From Acinetobacter chinensis (GTDB lineage: Bacteria > Pseudomonadota > Gammaproteobacteria > Pseudomonadales > Moraxellaceae): DNA of 64,000 nucleotides. The notes beneath the pieces were generated by a model. That model saw only the letters and a list, made by a program, of their open reading frames with translations. It was not told the DNA's origin and ran no database searches. Both the position numbers and the translations under genes were made by a program. Position 1 is the first letter of the stretch. Every line of letters begins with the position of its first letter. The DNA lies in the NCBI RefSeq assembly GCF_002165375.2, contig NZ_CP032134.1, positions 434,001 through 498,000 of the forward strand, written 5' to 3'. This document shows positions 1 through 8,750 of this stretch, piece after piece.

Positions 1-263
1 CATTGCATGTGGAAAACAGTGGTCTGGCACAGGTGGAAATTAAAAAGCAGAATTATCTGATCTGTATGAATGACCGCCGTGTGACCAAGTTATTTAAACA
101 GGATGAAGCACTGTCTCTGGATATGAATCCGATTGTGATTAAAAAGACGCCTGACTTTTATGTGCTGAGTTATAAAAACTTTTATATGAGTTGTGATATT
201 CAAGGTCAAGTCAGCTTTGATGATGAAAGTCTGAATGAGTTCTGTCATTTTAAGATAGCTTAG
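1..263 (+). CDS. C-terminal part of an unrecognised protein
   Basis: An open frame runs in from the left edge and stops with TAG at 261-263. The 86 visible residues have no signal peptide or membrane segment and include several aromatic residues (DFYVLSYKNFYMSCDI). I do not recognise the family. The first in-frame TTG at base 3 is probably not the real start, so this is most likely the 3' end of a longer gene. A 10-bp inverted repeat, GCACAGTTAA...TTAACTGTGC (316-345), lies between it and the convergent gene and may act as a weak shared terminator, although it has no clear T-run. Confidence 0.5.
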   Translation, partial: LHVENSGLAQVEIKKQNYLICMNDRRVTKLFKQDEALSLDMNPIVIKKTPDFYVLSYKNFYMSCDIQGQVSFDDESLNEFCHFKIA

Positions 264-321
264 ATTGATTGATCACGATTCATTTTCCTGGATTTAAAAT
301 GTTTAAATCAATATTGCACAG

Positions 322-747
322 TTAAGTACATTTCTTTAACTGTGCTTTAGGAAAGAGGGCTTTGTATTCATTAAAATCCTGTTGCATCTCTGAATCTTTA
401 AGTGAGTAGACAGCACTTGAAGCGGGATAGATTTTAGTGACAGCGTCTAAAGACCCTTCAAGATCTTTTTTATATTCATAACGTAATGTTTTTTCAGTCG
501 CTTTGTATAAAGTTTGGGTGTTGAAATAGTAGTTACAGATTTTCTGTTCAAACGATAAAAAGAAATGTGCTTCAATACGACAACCTTGTTCTATTTTGAT
601 GAGTTTGAAGGTATTACCTTCATGTGTCTGGTATTCTTCGAGATTGCTTAAGGATTGTAGTATTTTTTCAGCAGCACTGACAGTTGTTGAAATTGTGCAA
701 AAGCAGAAGATTAGAATTGTTAATTGTCTGAATATTTTTAATGTCAT
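322..747 (-). CDS. Small exported protein of unknown function
   Basis: I chose the ATG at 747 because the protein then begins with a good signal peptide: Lys near the N-terminus, a hydrophobic core (LTILIFCFCTISTTV) and an SAA cleavage site near residue 24. The open frame extends to 828 but the added residues look non-coding. The mature part (about 115 residues) has three Cys and many charged residues and matches no domain I know. It is probably periplasmic. The stop codon lies within the inverted repeat at 316-345. The ribosome binding site is not convincing, so the start is tentative. Confidence 0.6.
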   Translation of the reverse strand: MTLKIFRQLTILIFCFCTISTTVSAAEKILQSLSNLEEYQTHEGNTFKLIKIEQGCRIEAHFFLSFEQKICNYYFNTQTLYKATEKTLRYEYKKDLEGSLDAVTKIYPASSAVYSLKDSEMQQDFNEYKALFPKAQLKKCT

Positions 748-804
748 TATGGATATTGAGTCGCAATTTATTTTGCTTACTATAAATTGAATTGAACTAA
801 GATC

Positions 805-836
805 AAATAAAAAAGAGGGCACATGCACGAGCCCTC
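805..836 (-). terminator. Rho-independent terminator of the desaturase gene
   Basis: Read on the minus strand, the stem GAGGGC/GCCCTC closes a 10-base loop and is followed by a run of T. It lies about 50 bases after the stop of the desaturase-like gene. Confidence 0.75.
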
Positions 837-884
837 ATGAATTGGAAAGTTCCTTACATTTTTATTTATTGTTGTTATCTCTCA

Positions 885-2000
885 TCATTTTCCTGATTCA
901 AATCTACGGTTAGCACGTTTGAATGTACCGAAGTCATTAAAACGCACGCCATTTTCTTTCATCACAGGGTAGCAATCCTGTGCAATCGCTTGACGAATAT
1001 AGAACGGATCACGTACCACAAAGTGATGGATCGCATGTGTACCTGCAAAGTTAAAACAGAATGCCTGTAAAGGTTTCATGCGCCAGTCTGTCCACACCTG
1101 GCATTGCTGAACGATATTGCCATCTTCAACATCACCGTAATAATGCATATTTGAACTGGTGAAATGTAGACTCAGCGTTCTGAGGAAATTCGGTGCAGCG
1201 ATACTGACAGCATAAAATTTTGTGCTTTTATCTGCCTGTTTCCACAGCTTATTTGTTGGCTGTTGCATACCGACTGCTTTCATCAAAAGCTTTGCGACAG
1301 ACATCAGGATAAAACCATGCCATAAAGCATAGTGAATATGTCCCAAAGGTGTATAATCCGCTGAAACTTTAGCTCTTAATTTTACTTTTTCTTTTAGCGT
1401 TAAATTCTTCTGTGCATTGATAAAACGTTGGGTAGTTTTCATCATGGTGATCGGGCGTAGATAAACCGCCAACATATTGTCACCCGTCATGAGCAGGCGT
1501 TTTAAACCCCATTTGTCACCATTGTTAATACCACGTTCTTCAAGATCGCTTTTCGTGCCTGATGACTTGTGATGATGCAAATGAATATCACGACGAACCC
1601 ATGGGCTGATGGTGCTTGGACGGAACATATAGACCGCACCCATCATCAAATTATGCATATTTTTATTTTTACGGAAATACATCTGGTGGATCAAATCATG
1701 CTCAAGTTCATGCAGGATCGACATCCAGAATGCAGAGAGCGGAACTGCCACATACCACGGCATTTTCCCTCTGGAGTACTGTGTTATATTGAAAATAATT
1801 CCAGTGACTGCGGTTGCTAAAATACCGAGACCAATTTGATCCTGGTGTTGAACTAACCACGGATGACGCTCACGTAATTGATTACCCACGTCAATAATCC
1901 CTTTACGGATTCTTTGATTGCGTAATTCATCTTCTGGATCTGCAAAAAGTTTAATTTTGCTTTGTTTTGACATTTTTACATCGGAAAGGGGTAAATTCAT
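885..2000 (-). CDS. Fatty acid desaturase-like membrane di-iron protein
   Basis: This 371-residue protein has the three histidine boxes of membrane fatty acid desaturases: HELEH at 97-101 with another His at 105, a HLHHH cluster at 140-144, and HAIHH at 322-326. Hydrophobic stretches near 57-72, 83-96 and 225-243 fit membrane segments. Such enzymes use a di-iron centre and electrons from a ferredoxin or similar donor to oxidise lipid chains at the inner membrane. The start at 2000 has an AGAGGA site about 8 bases upstream; Met10 is a possible alternative. A TetR regulator is divergently encoded 84 bases away with a palindrome between, like the desaturase/TetR pairing known from Pseudomonas (DesB/DesT). 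The exact substrate cannot be read from sequence. Confidence 0.82.
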   Translation of the reverse strand: MNLPLSDVKMSKQSKIKLFADPEDELRNQRIRKGIIDVGNQLRERHPWLVQHQDQIGLGILATAVTGIIFNITQYSRGKMPWYVAVPLSAFWMSILHELEHDLIHQMYFRKNKNMHNLMMGAVYMFRPSTISPWVRRDIHLHHHKSSGTKSDLEERGINNGDKWGLKRLLMTGDNMLAVYLRPITMMKTTQRFINAQKNLTLKEKVKLRAKVSADYTPLGHIHYALWHGFILMSVAKLLMKAVGMQQPTNKLWKQADKSTKFYAVSIAAPNFLRTLSLHFTSSNMHYYGDVEDGNIVQQCQVWTDWRMKPLQAFCFNFAGTHAIHHFVVRDPFYIRQAIAQDCYPVMKENGVRFNDFGTFKRANRRFESGK

Positions 2001-2049
2001 TTCCGTTTTCCTCTATATTTTTTTGTATGACTACAAGGAAGAAATAAAA

Positions 2050-2063
2050 CCAACATTTGTTGG
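2050..2063. promoter_or_regulatory. Palindrome between divergent desaturase and tetR genes, candidate operator
   Basis: CCAACA-TT-TGTTGG is an inverted repeat with perfect 6-bp arms. It lies in the 84-base gap between the two divergent starts, 50 bases from the desaturase ATG and 22 bases from the tetR ATG. This is where a TetR dimer would be expected to repress both genes. The role is inferred from position and symmetry. Confidence 0.5.
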
Positions 2064-2084
2064 ATTTTTAAAGAGAATAGCTGA

Positions 2085-2783
2085 ATGATCAAAATACCGT
2101 CAACATCTGTATTAAAAAAAGTGACGAAAAAGGTGAACAAGCCTAAGCAGGAACGTTCACAAAAACGTATGGAAACGATGTTGGAAACCACTGAGAAGTT
2201 GCTGTTATCTATTGGAATTGAAAAAGTTTCTATTCCTGAGATTGCCAATGCTTCAGGTGTGCCTCGAACCAGTATTTATCAATTTTTTCCGACGAAATAC
2301 GATATTTTTCGTCATATTGCACTGGCACATTTGAATGGTTTGGTTAAACAACTAGGGCAAGCTGCTGTACGTATTTTGATTGAAAACCCGAATGCCAGTA
2401 TTGATGAGTATGGTCGATTACTCACGGAAAGTATGATCCGAACCACGGCAAAGTTTTTTAATGAATCTGAAATTGCCAGTTTATTGATTCTCAGTGGACC
2501 TTTTACGCGACAAGCCTATCTGGAATATCAGATTGAATTGAAAAAGGTCAGTGAGGGTGTTCGTAAAGCTTTAGAAATGATCAAAGTGGATAATTATGTG
2601 CCACAACAACCCGATACATTAACCATTCTCATGGAGCTGATTTTCACCTGTATGAAACATGGCTATTACAATGAAAGTTATATTTCTGAAGCGATTATTC
2701 AGGAAGCCTATCGGATGGCAATTGCCTATTTAACCGCATTAAAAAATAAATCATTTAACTTTATTCCTACAACAGTTCAGTAG
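2085..2783 (+). CDS. TetR-family transcriptional regulator
   Basis: The 232-residue protein has a basic N-terminal tail followed by a TetR helix-turn-helix at about residues 48-72 (SIPEIANASGVPRTSIYQFF, then a PTKYDIF segment). The remaining roughly 150 residues form the usual helical ligand-binding half, whose sequence is not diagnostic. It is divergent from the desaturase-like gene, so it probably controls that gene in response to a fatty acid or acyl-CoA, as DesT does in Pseudomonas; this is inference. The start at 2085 gives a long basic extension (KKVTKKVNKPKQERSQKR). Internal ATGs before the HTH are possible starts. Confidence 0.85.
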   Translation: MIKIPSTSVLKKVTKKVNKPKQERSQKRMETMLETTEKLLLSIGIEKVSIPEIANASGVPRTSIYQFFPTKYDIFRHIALAHLNGLVKQLGQAAVRILIENPNASIDEYGRLLTESMIRTTAKFFNESEIASLLILSGPFTRQAYLEYQIELKKVSEGVRKALEMIKVDNYVPQQPDTLTILMELIFTCMKHGYYNESYISEAIIQEAYRMAIAYLTALKNKSFNFIPTTVQ

Positions 2784-2850
2784 CTTTTGATAAATAACTG
2801 ATATATTTAAAAACTATCGTTTTGTATGCTTAGCCGAACAAGGAATGTAA

Positions 2851-3804
2851 ATGAAAGCTGTATTTTTAGATTATGAATCTTTAGATAAAAATGATCTGGA
2901 TTTTAGTGGGCTAAAATCAGCTTTTGATGATCTTGAACTTTATCCTGCGACAAGCTCAGATCAGGTGTTGGCACAGGTGCAAAATGCTGATGTGATTATC
3001 ACCAATAAAGTCGTTGTCGATGCATCGATAATTGAACAATGTCAAAATCTTAAGTTGATCTTGATCTCTGCGACGGGAACGAATAGTGTCGATCTGGTCG
3101 CTGCTAAATCTAAGGGTGTTGTGGTCTGTAATTGTCAAGGATATGGCACGTCTGCAGTTGCACAACATACACTGACCTTGATGCTGACTTTAGCGACTTC
3201 ACTTTTGAAATATGATCGTGCAGTGAAAGCAGGGCAGTGGAACACATCTCCAATTTTCTGTTTGCTTGATTTTCCTATTGTCGAACTGTCAGGGAAAACT
3301 TTGGGCATCATTGGCTATGGTGAATTGGGCAAAGCGGTTGCCAAGTTAGCAGAAGCTTTTGGTATGAATGTCTTGGTAGGTACTTTGCCGAATCGTCCGC
3401 AAAGTGCAGATCGCATCCCATTTAAGCAATTATTGCCTCAGGTGGATTTTCTCAGTTTACATTGTCCATTGACTGATGAAACCCGCGATCTAATAGATCA
3501 GCAAGCTTTTGATTTGATGAAGCGATCAGCATTTCTGATCAATTGTGCAAGAGGTGGTATCGTCAATGAACAGGCACTGGCGCAGGCATTACTGAATGGC
3601 GAAATTGCAGGTGCAGCAACTGATGTCCTGACTGTAGAACCACCTGTTGATGGAAATATATTGCTGAATGCGGATATTCCCAATCTGCTGATTACACCGC
3701 ACAGTGCCTGGGGCAGTGTTGATGCAAGACAGCGGATCGTTCAGCAGATGGTGCAGAATACTCAGGCTTTTAAACAGGGTCAGTCCCTGCGTCAGGTGAA
3801 CTGA
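2851..3804 (+). CDS. D-2-hydroxyacid dehydrogenase (NAD-dependent)
   Basis: At 317 residues this is full length for the family. The Rossmann motif GYGELG is at 155-160. The catalytic triad reads as Arg234 (CARGG), Glu263 (VEPP) and His284 (TPHSAWGS). These cytosolic enzymes reduce 2-keto acids such as hydroxypyruvate or glyoxylate to D-hydroxy acids. The sequence is closest in character to the glycerate/hydroxypyruvate group, but I cannot fix the substrate. It follows the tetR gene by 67 bases on the same strand and could be partly co-transcribed. The next gene is convergent. Confidence 0.85.
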   Translation: MKAVFLDYESLDKNDLDFSGLKSAFDDLELYPATSSDQVLAQVQNADVIITNKVVVDASIIEQCQNLKLILISATGTNSVDLVAAKSKGVVVCNCQGYGTSAVAQHTLTLMLTLATSLLKYDRAVKAGQWNTSPIFCLLDFPIVELSGKTLGIIGYGELGKAVAKLAEAFGMNVLVGTLPNRPQSADRIPFKQLLPQVDFLSLHCPLTDETRDLIDQQAFDLMKRSAFLINCARGGIVNEQALAQALLNGEIAGAATDVLTVEPPVDGNILLNADIPNLLITPHSAWGSVDARQRIVQQMVQNTQAFKQGQSLRQVN

Positions 3805-3826
3805 TTATTCTGTTCAGCTGAAACAG

Positions 3827-4351
3827 TCAGCATCCTTTGGTCAGTTCAGAGTTAAAGTTTTTCAGCAGCTCGGTAAATTCCTGTTGAATGGATCTGGAGT
3901 GTGTATTGAAAGTGGTTTCAGAATACAGTTCCTGTTTAAAAGGGTCTTTACCTTCCGGATTGGTCAGTCCACCATTCGGATACTGATAGGTACTTTCCAT
4001 GACATGCAGAAGTTTCCCATCATGGAAAAAGAAAGTACGATGCATATAGTAGGTTTCACCCACCACGCTGATCGTGATTTTGCAGCTGTCATTCAGTCTG
4101 AACAGCGTGGCTTCATTCCCCTCAGTTGAAAGATACTGTTCACTGGACAGTTTTTCCACCATTTGCAGATACTGTCCTTCTTTTCCATGAATGTAATGAT
4201 GTTCCTGCTTTTTTTCAGCAATGACAGGGGTATCAGTTAAGGTGAGAGGTGGAGTTTTTGCCTGGGCGCTCTGTCCTTGAGATGACACAATCAATTGGGC
4301 AGTAAAAAATCCCACAATTAAGCCGACCAGCAGCCCAAATATTATTTTCAT
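3827..4351 (-). CDS. Small membrane-anchored or exported protein, unknown function
   Basis: The 174-residue protein starts with a strongly hydrophobic segment (residues 3-23, IIFGLLVGLIVGFFTAQLIV) that is a signal peptide or an uncleaved anchor. The rest is hydrophilic and periplasmic in character, with two Cys (in NDSCKI and at the C-terminal GC). I do not recognise the family. It is the last of a run of minus-strand small envelope genes. Confidence 0.6.
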   Translation of the reverse strand: MKIIFGLLVGLIVGFFTAQLIVSSQGQSAQAKTPPLTLTDTPVIAEKKQEHHYIHGKEGQYLQMVEKLSSEQYLSTEGNEATLFRLNDSCKITISVVGETYYMHRTFFFHDGKLLHVMESTYQYPNGGLTNPEGKDPFKQELYSETTFNTHSRSIQQEFTELLKNFNSELTKGC

Positions 4352-4411
4352 TATTTTTTTAGTTGAATGAAGAAGAATTCAGCGAGTTTAATTGATTTTG
4401 TGTGCAAATGA

Positions 4412-4434
4412 AAAGCCTGTCAGAGACAGGCTTT
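4412..4434 (-). terminator. Terminator between two small exported-protein genes
   Basis: Perfect 10-bp stem AAAGCCTGTC/GACAGGCTTT with a three-base loop, directly after the gene that ends at 4463 (minus strand). The T-run is short. Confidence 0.65.
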
Positions 4435-4462
4435 GTAAGCTTTGACTTACCTGACGCAGTGC

Positions 4463-4996
4463 TTAAAGACGTGTTACTTTAATTTCTTCTTCAGGCTCAG
4501 CAGGTACAGGTGTCTGAGTTGCAGTAGGTCGAGCTGGAGCATGCTGAACAGATGGTGATGATTGCTGGATTTGGGCAGGGCTTTCGTCACTCAGCGAACC
4601 CTGAATAATCGGAGCTGACTGCTGAGGTTTTCCACCCATCACTTCACGGGTTTCCTGAATTTTTGCATTGACCTGCTGTGTTGCATGCTGAGCAGACTGA
4701 TCGACCTGTTGTACTGTAGATGAAGCCAGTTCTTTCGAATTGTTCCATGCCTGATCCACAGAAGGTTTAACTTTGGCGACACCCTTTTCGGTCAGTGCAC
4801 CTGCATTTTTTGCAGCTCCAATGACTCCTTCCTGAGCTTTATAAGCCCATACGTGAAAGATATTTGGATTATCACCATAAGCAGCAATCGGTTTCTGAGT
4901 CCCTTGATTTTGCCCAGATGTATCTTCAGGTTGCGCCCAAAGCGTGGGAGCAGTCACCAGAAGACTGATGCCCAGTACAGTTTTTATCAGTTTCAT
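4463..4996 (-). CDS. Exported Gln/Pro-rich protein, unknown function
   Basis: This 177-residue protein has a signal peptide (MKLIKTVLGISLLVTAPTLWA, cleavage after residue 21-22). The mature chain is low in hydrophobic residues, with an Ala/Gln/Lys-rich helical middle (TVQQVDQSAQHATQQVNAKI) and a Pro/Gln-rich tail ending in EEEIKVTRL. No domain is recognised. The overall plan (signal peptide, then a long amphipathic charged chain) resembles the neighbour at 5155-5694, so the two may be distant paralogues. It is followed by its own terminator. Confidence 0.6.
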   Translation of the reverse strand: MKLIKTVLGISLLVTAPTLWAQPEDTSGQNQGTQKPIAAYGDNPNIFHVWAYKAQEGVIGAAKNAGALTEKGVAKVKPSVDQAWNNSKELASSTVQQVDQSAQHATQQVNAKIQETREVMGGKPQQSAPIIQGSLSDESPAQIQQSSPSVQHAPARPTATQTPVPAEPEEEIKVTRL

Positions 4997-5114
4997 GGTC
5001 AGAATTTCTCAGTCTTATCAATCTCTATATGCATTATAAGAAATGAGGCAGAAATTGCATGGGAGAGAATGTAATCTTCATCAGGATTTGTACAGAATTT
5101 TTGTTGAGCATTAA

Positions 5115-5138
5115 AAAAGCCCACAGAAGTGGGCTTTT
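5115..5138 (-). terminator. Rho-independent terminator
   Basis: Stem AAAAGCCCAC/GTGGGCTTTT with loop AGAA; read on the minus strand it ends in a T-run. It lies 17 bases beyond the stop of the gene at 5155-5694. Confidence 0.8.
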
Positions 5139-5154
5139 AAAACATGGGGTGCTT

Positions 5155-5694
5155 TTATTGAGCTGTAGAAGCTTCTACATTTGTTCCCAAAGAGGCTTTA
5201 GCAACTGGAGTGCTGACTTCTGCCTGAGCACCACCCTGAATACCCGTGCTTCCTGATGCAGGTGTCAGAGCATCTTTGGTTTTCTGCCATTTTTCTTTGC
5301 TGAAGCTTTTGACTTTATCTGTTTTACCTCCAACATAAGATTTGGTGTCTCTGGTTTTTTCAACAGTAAAGTCTTTTGCATCTTCAGCTTTATCTTTCAC
5401 AGCATCTGTTGTTTCTGCAGTAAATGTTTTTGTACCATCCCAGACTTTTTTGCTTGTGGAACGTGTTTTATCTACACCCACGGCTACACCCTGATCGACT
5501 TTTTCAGCGGTATGCTGAATGCCTTCACCTGCTTTATGCGCTGTGTTGCTTACACCACTGGTAATACTGTGCAATACACCTTGTTCACCTGTTTTGACTT
5601 CAGCATTTGCACTTGCATTTACTGCAGTGTTGGCAAATAAAGGAGACGTCGCTAAAAGAGCGGTAGTGATTAAAACTGTTTTGATTGTTTTCAT
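5155..5694 (-). CDS. Exported Lys/Thr/Ala-rich repeat-like protein
   Basis: I chose the ATG at 5694 because AGGA lies about 9 bases upstream and the signal peptide then begins properly (MKTIKTVLITTALLATSPLFA). The mature chain is dominated by an imperfect roughly 11-residue pattern (KDKAEDAKDFTVEKTRDTKS, VGGKTDKVKSFSKEKWQKTK), giving an amphipathic helix of late-embryogenesis-abundant character. This is only a compositional similarity. It is probably a periplasmic or surface stress or structural protein. No enzymatic motif is visible. It has its own terminator and a 300-base upstream region. Confidence 0.62.
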   Translation of the reverse strand: MKTIKTVLITTALLATSPLFANTAVNASANAEVKTGEQGVLHSITSGVSNTAHKAGEGIQHTAEKVDQGVAVGVDKTRSTSKKVWDGTKTFTAETTDAVKDKAEDAKDFTVEKTRDTKSYVGGKTDKVKSFSKEKWQKTKDALTPASGSTGIQGGAQAEVSTPVAKASLGTNVEASTAQ

Positions 5695-5976
5695 ATCATT
5701 TTGATCCTGTCTGAACAGCACAGGAATTTTTTCCGGTTAAATTAAGACTTTTTCATCATAAAGAAAAAATGGGATAAAACTGATTTTGTCATGAAAGTCA
5801 CACACGGAAATAACAGCAGTTTTACAAATATTAAGAAATTGTGAAGATGGATTACAAAGGAATATTTATAAGATTTTGTTTTTATATGGTTTAATTTTTA
5901 GCCTGTATTTTCAGGATACAAAAGCTGTTCTTTCAGCAGAGCATTGTTTCTGGCATGGTGCTTTATTTTCAGAAAT

Positions 5977-6005
5977 AAAAAAGCAACTCATGTGGTTGCT
6001 TTTTT
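5977..6005 (-). terminator. Rho-independent terminator of lipoprotein gene
   Basis: Stem AAAAAAGCAAC paired with GTTGCTTTTTT; on the minus strand it ends in T6. It lies 16 bases beyond the stop of the lipoprotein gene. Confidence 0.8.
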
Positions 6006-6021
6006 AAGTGGTATTGCTGAA

Positions 6022-6411
6022 TCAGTCACACTGAGCAATCGCTTCTTTCGCAAAATTTTTACGCAGTAACAGGAAGTTCTGCTGTACGGTTGCATCGTTC
6101 AGATCAAAACTGGTTGCTTTACTTGTACCGTCTTTTGCAAATACAGCTGAACCACCAGAAATCAGTGAATTGCCTTTAAAAGACCACTGTTCTACAGCTT
6201 TACCGCCTTTCATGTTGCCAGAAAATTCAATGACGCATTTATCGCTGAATTTGGTCAGTTTTGCTTTGTTGTTGGTTGTATCTGGATACACATCAAGATT
6301 CTGAACTTCCTGAAGGACACCTGCGGTTAACTGTGGAATTTTTGGTGTCGTTGCACATGCGGTTAATGCTGAACCAATCAGTCCAGCCATAATAAGTCTG
6401 TTTAATTTCAT
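6022..6411 (-). CDS. Small lipoprotein, unknown function
   Basis: I chose the ATG at 6411 because it gives a compact lipoprotein signal: MKLNRLIMAGLIGSALTAC, with lipobox LTAC and Cys19 as the lipidated residue. The mature part (about 110 residues) has a predicted beta-rich pattern (KCVIEFSGNMKGGKAVEQWSF) and one further Cys pair. It is likely anchored in the outer membrane. I do not recognise a family. It is a single-gene unit ending in a strong terminator. Confidence 0.65.
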   Translation of the reverse strand: MKLNRLIMAGLIGSALTACATTPKIPQLTAGVLQEVQNLDVYPDTTNNKAKLTKFSDKCVIEFSGNMKGGKAVEQWSFKGNSLISGGSAVFAKDGTSKATSFDLNDATVQQNFLLLRKNFAKEAIAQCD

Positions 6412-6630
6412 GGCGATCATTCTTGTTGAGTGTTGTTGCATTGAGTATATGAAATTGCGATAAAAATGCCTATAGTTTTTCCAAAGCTGAGGGAAATTTT
6501 GCTGAATTGTTCCTGTTGTTTATAAGGAAGAAATCCTGTTTCAGCAGATTGCTGTGATGTATAGGGTAGGGGTATGGAATTTTTATGATTACAGCGAGTT
6601 TTGAGGGATTCACTGGATATAATGCAAATA

Positions 6631-6658
6631 AAAACCCCACTTATTAAAGTAGGGTTTT
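6631..6658 (-). terminator. Terminator of the glyQ-glyS operon
   Basis: Stem AAAACCCCACTT/AAGTAGGGTTTT (one mismatch), flanked by A/T runs, 23 bases after the glyS stop on the minus strand. Confidence 0.75.
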
Positions 6659-6680
6659 ATTTTTATTTCAAATATTCAGC

Positions 6681-8750
6681 TTAGTGCTGCAACACCGAAA
6701 TATCAGCAACACTTGTAAACAGATCACGCAACTGCGCAAGAATACGCAAACGGTTTGCTTTCAACTCAGCATCTTCAGCCATGACCATCACACTATCAAA
6801 GAATGCATCAATCGGCGCACGTAAAGCAGCAAGTTTAGACAGCGCTTCTGTATAATCTTTAGCAGCCAAAAGCGGTTGAACCACAGGAAGCAATTTTTGA
6901 ATTTCTGCATAAAGTGCCTTTTCAGCATCTTCAACTAACTTGGATTCAACGATTTCACCTGTAGGCGCAGCTTCTTTCGCTAAGATATTCGCAACACGCT
7001 TATTTGCAGCAGCAAGTGCAGCAGCTTCAGGCAAGTCACGGAAATGATTTACCGCATTCACACGCTTATCAAAATCTAAAGGAGATTTTGGAGAAAGCGC
7101 TTGAACCGCTTGAATCACATCAACCGCAACACCTTGGTCTTCATACTTGGCACGATAGCGACCTTCAAGGAATGCAACTGCATCCGCCAGAGTCTTGTCA
7201 TGATCTTTGATCACATCGCCATACGCAGTTAGAGCAAGCTTGATCAATTCTTCAATCGAAACATCAAGATTGTTTTCAGTCACCAGACGCAAGATACCAA
7301 TCGCAGAACGACGTAAAGCAAACGGATCTTTAGAACCTGTCGGTGCTTGACCGATCCCGAAAATACCTGTGAGGGTATCTAAACGATCCGCAAGAGCAAT
7401 CGTAGTACCTGTCTTAGTCTGTGGTAAAACATCACCTGCAAACTTAGGTAAATATTGTTCACCTAAAGCTTCCGCAACTTCATCATTTTCGCCTTCAATA
7501 CGTGCGTAGTAAGTACCCGCAATCCCTTGAAGTTCTGGGAATTCACCCACCAGTTCAGAAGTTAAATCGCATTTAGCAAGTAAAGCTGCTTTTTCAGCAT
7601 CAGCAGGGTTTGCACCTGTGATTGCAGATAAAGCCACAGCCAGTTTTGCAATACGTTCAGATTTATTCCACAACGTACCCAATTGAGCTTGAAACACCAT
7701 ATTGGCTAATTTTTCTTTACGAGATGCAAGCGGTTGCTTTTGATCCTGTAAGAAGAAGAACTCAGCATCAGATAAACGAGGACGTACAACTTTCTCATTC
7801 CCTTCAATGATTTGGGTCGGATCTTTAGACTCAATATTTGAAACGGTAATGAAATAAGGCTGAAGTTTATTGTCCGCATTCACCAAACAGAAATACTTTT
7901 GGTTGTCTTGCATTGTTGTGATTAACGCTTCTTGCGGAACAGCAAGGAAACGCTCTTCAAAACTTGCACGAAGTGCAACAGGCCATTCAACCAATGCAGT
8001 CACTTCGTCACGTAAGTCACTTGGTACGATCGCAATTGCATTCACTTCATCCGCAAGTGCTTTGACTTGTTGGTCAATGATGGCTTGGCGTTCTTCAAAA
8101 GAAGCCACAACATGCGCTGCTTTTAATTTCGGTAAATAGTCTTCTGCATTTGCCAAAGTAATCGCTTCAGGCGCATGGAAACGATGTCCATAAGTCACAT
8201 TGCCTGCTTTGTGATCCTGAATCGTTGCATCAACAACATCATTATCTTTTAACAATACAACCCATTTTACAGGGCGAACGAATTCAGTACGGCTTGCCGC
8301 TGAACGCATACGTTTTGCAATTGGAAGATTGTCCAACGCTGTTTGTAAAATTTGTGGCAATAAAACGTCAAGGCTTTGACCTTGAACATCTTTTAAATAA
8401 CAAACTTTTTCAACTTTACCTGCTTGGAAAGTGGTGACTTGATCAACCGTGATGCCTTGACCACGCATAAAGCCTTCAAGTGCTTTGGTTGGTTTGCCTT
8501 CAGCATCAAACGCCGCTTGTTTTGCAGGACCATCGAAACGTTTTTGTGTATCTGCTTGAGCGCCGTCCACATTGACAATTTTCAATGCCAAACGACGTGG
8601 TGCAGCATAGGCTTCGATAGAATCGAACGCCAAGCCTGCTTCGTTTAAACCTTTTACAGTTTCAGCTTGTAATGCATCACGTAAAGTTTTTAAGCTTTTA
8701 GGTGGAAGTTCTTCACAGCCTAATTCGAACAATACTGTATGTTTAGACAT
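6681..8750 (-). CDS. glyS: Glycine--tRNA ligase, beta subunit
   Basis: The 689-residue protein is a full-length GlyS. It opens with the typical LFELGCEELPPKSL and contains VEWPVALRASFEERFLAVP and DRLDTLTGIFGIGQAPTGSK, followed by a C-terminal helical anticodon-binding region. With GlyQ it forms the alpha2beta2 enzyme that charges tRNA-Gly in the cytosol. Its ATG overlaps the glyQ stop by one base (TAATG), so translation is probably coupled. The pair is terminated by the hairpin at 6631-6658. Essential housekeeping gene; no anomaly seen. Confidence 0.97.
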   Translation of the reverse strand: MSKHTVLFELGCEELPPKSLKTLRDALQAETVKGLNEAGLAFDSIEAYAAPRRLALKIVNVDGAQADTQKRFDGPAKQAAFDAEGKPTKALEGFMRGQGITVDQVTTFQAGKVEKVCYLKDVQGQSLDVLLPQILQTALDNLPIAKRMRSAASRTEFVRPVKWVVLLKDNDVVDATIQDHKAGNVTYGHRFHAPEAITLANAEDYLPKLKAAHVVASFEERQAIIDQQVKALADEVNAIAIVPSDLRDEVTALVEWPVALRASFEERFLAVPQEALITTMQDNQKYFCLVNADNKLQPYFITVSNIESKDPTQIIEGNEKVVRPRLSDAEFFFLQDQKQPLASRKEKLANMVFQAQLGTLWNKSERIAKLAVALSAITGANPADAEKAALLAKCDLTSELVGEFPELQGIAGTYYARIEGENDEVAEALGEQYLPKFAGDVLPQTKTGTTIALADRLDTLTGIFGIGQAPTGSKDPFALRRSAIGILRLVTENNLDVSIEELIKLALTAYGDVIKDHDKTLADAVAFLEGRYRAKYEDQGVAVDVIQAVQALSPKSPLDFDKRVNAVNHFRDLPEAAALAAANKRVANILAKEAAPTGEIVESKLVEDAEKALYAEIQKLLPVVQPLLAAKDYTEALSKLAALRAPIDAFFDSVMVMAEDAELKANRLRILAQLRDLFTSVADISVLQH

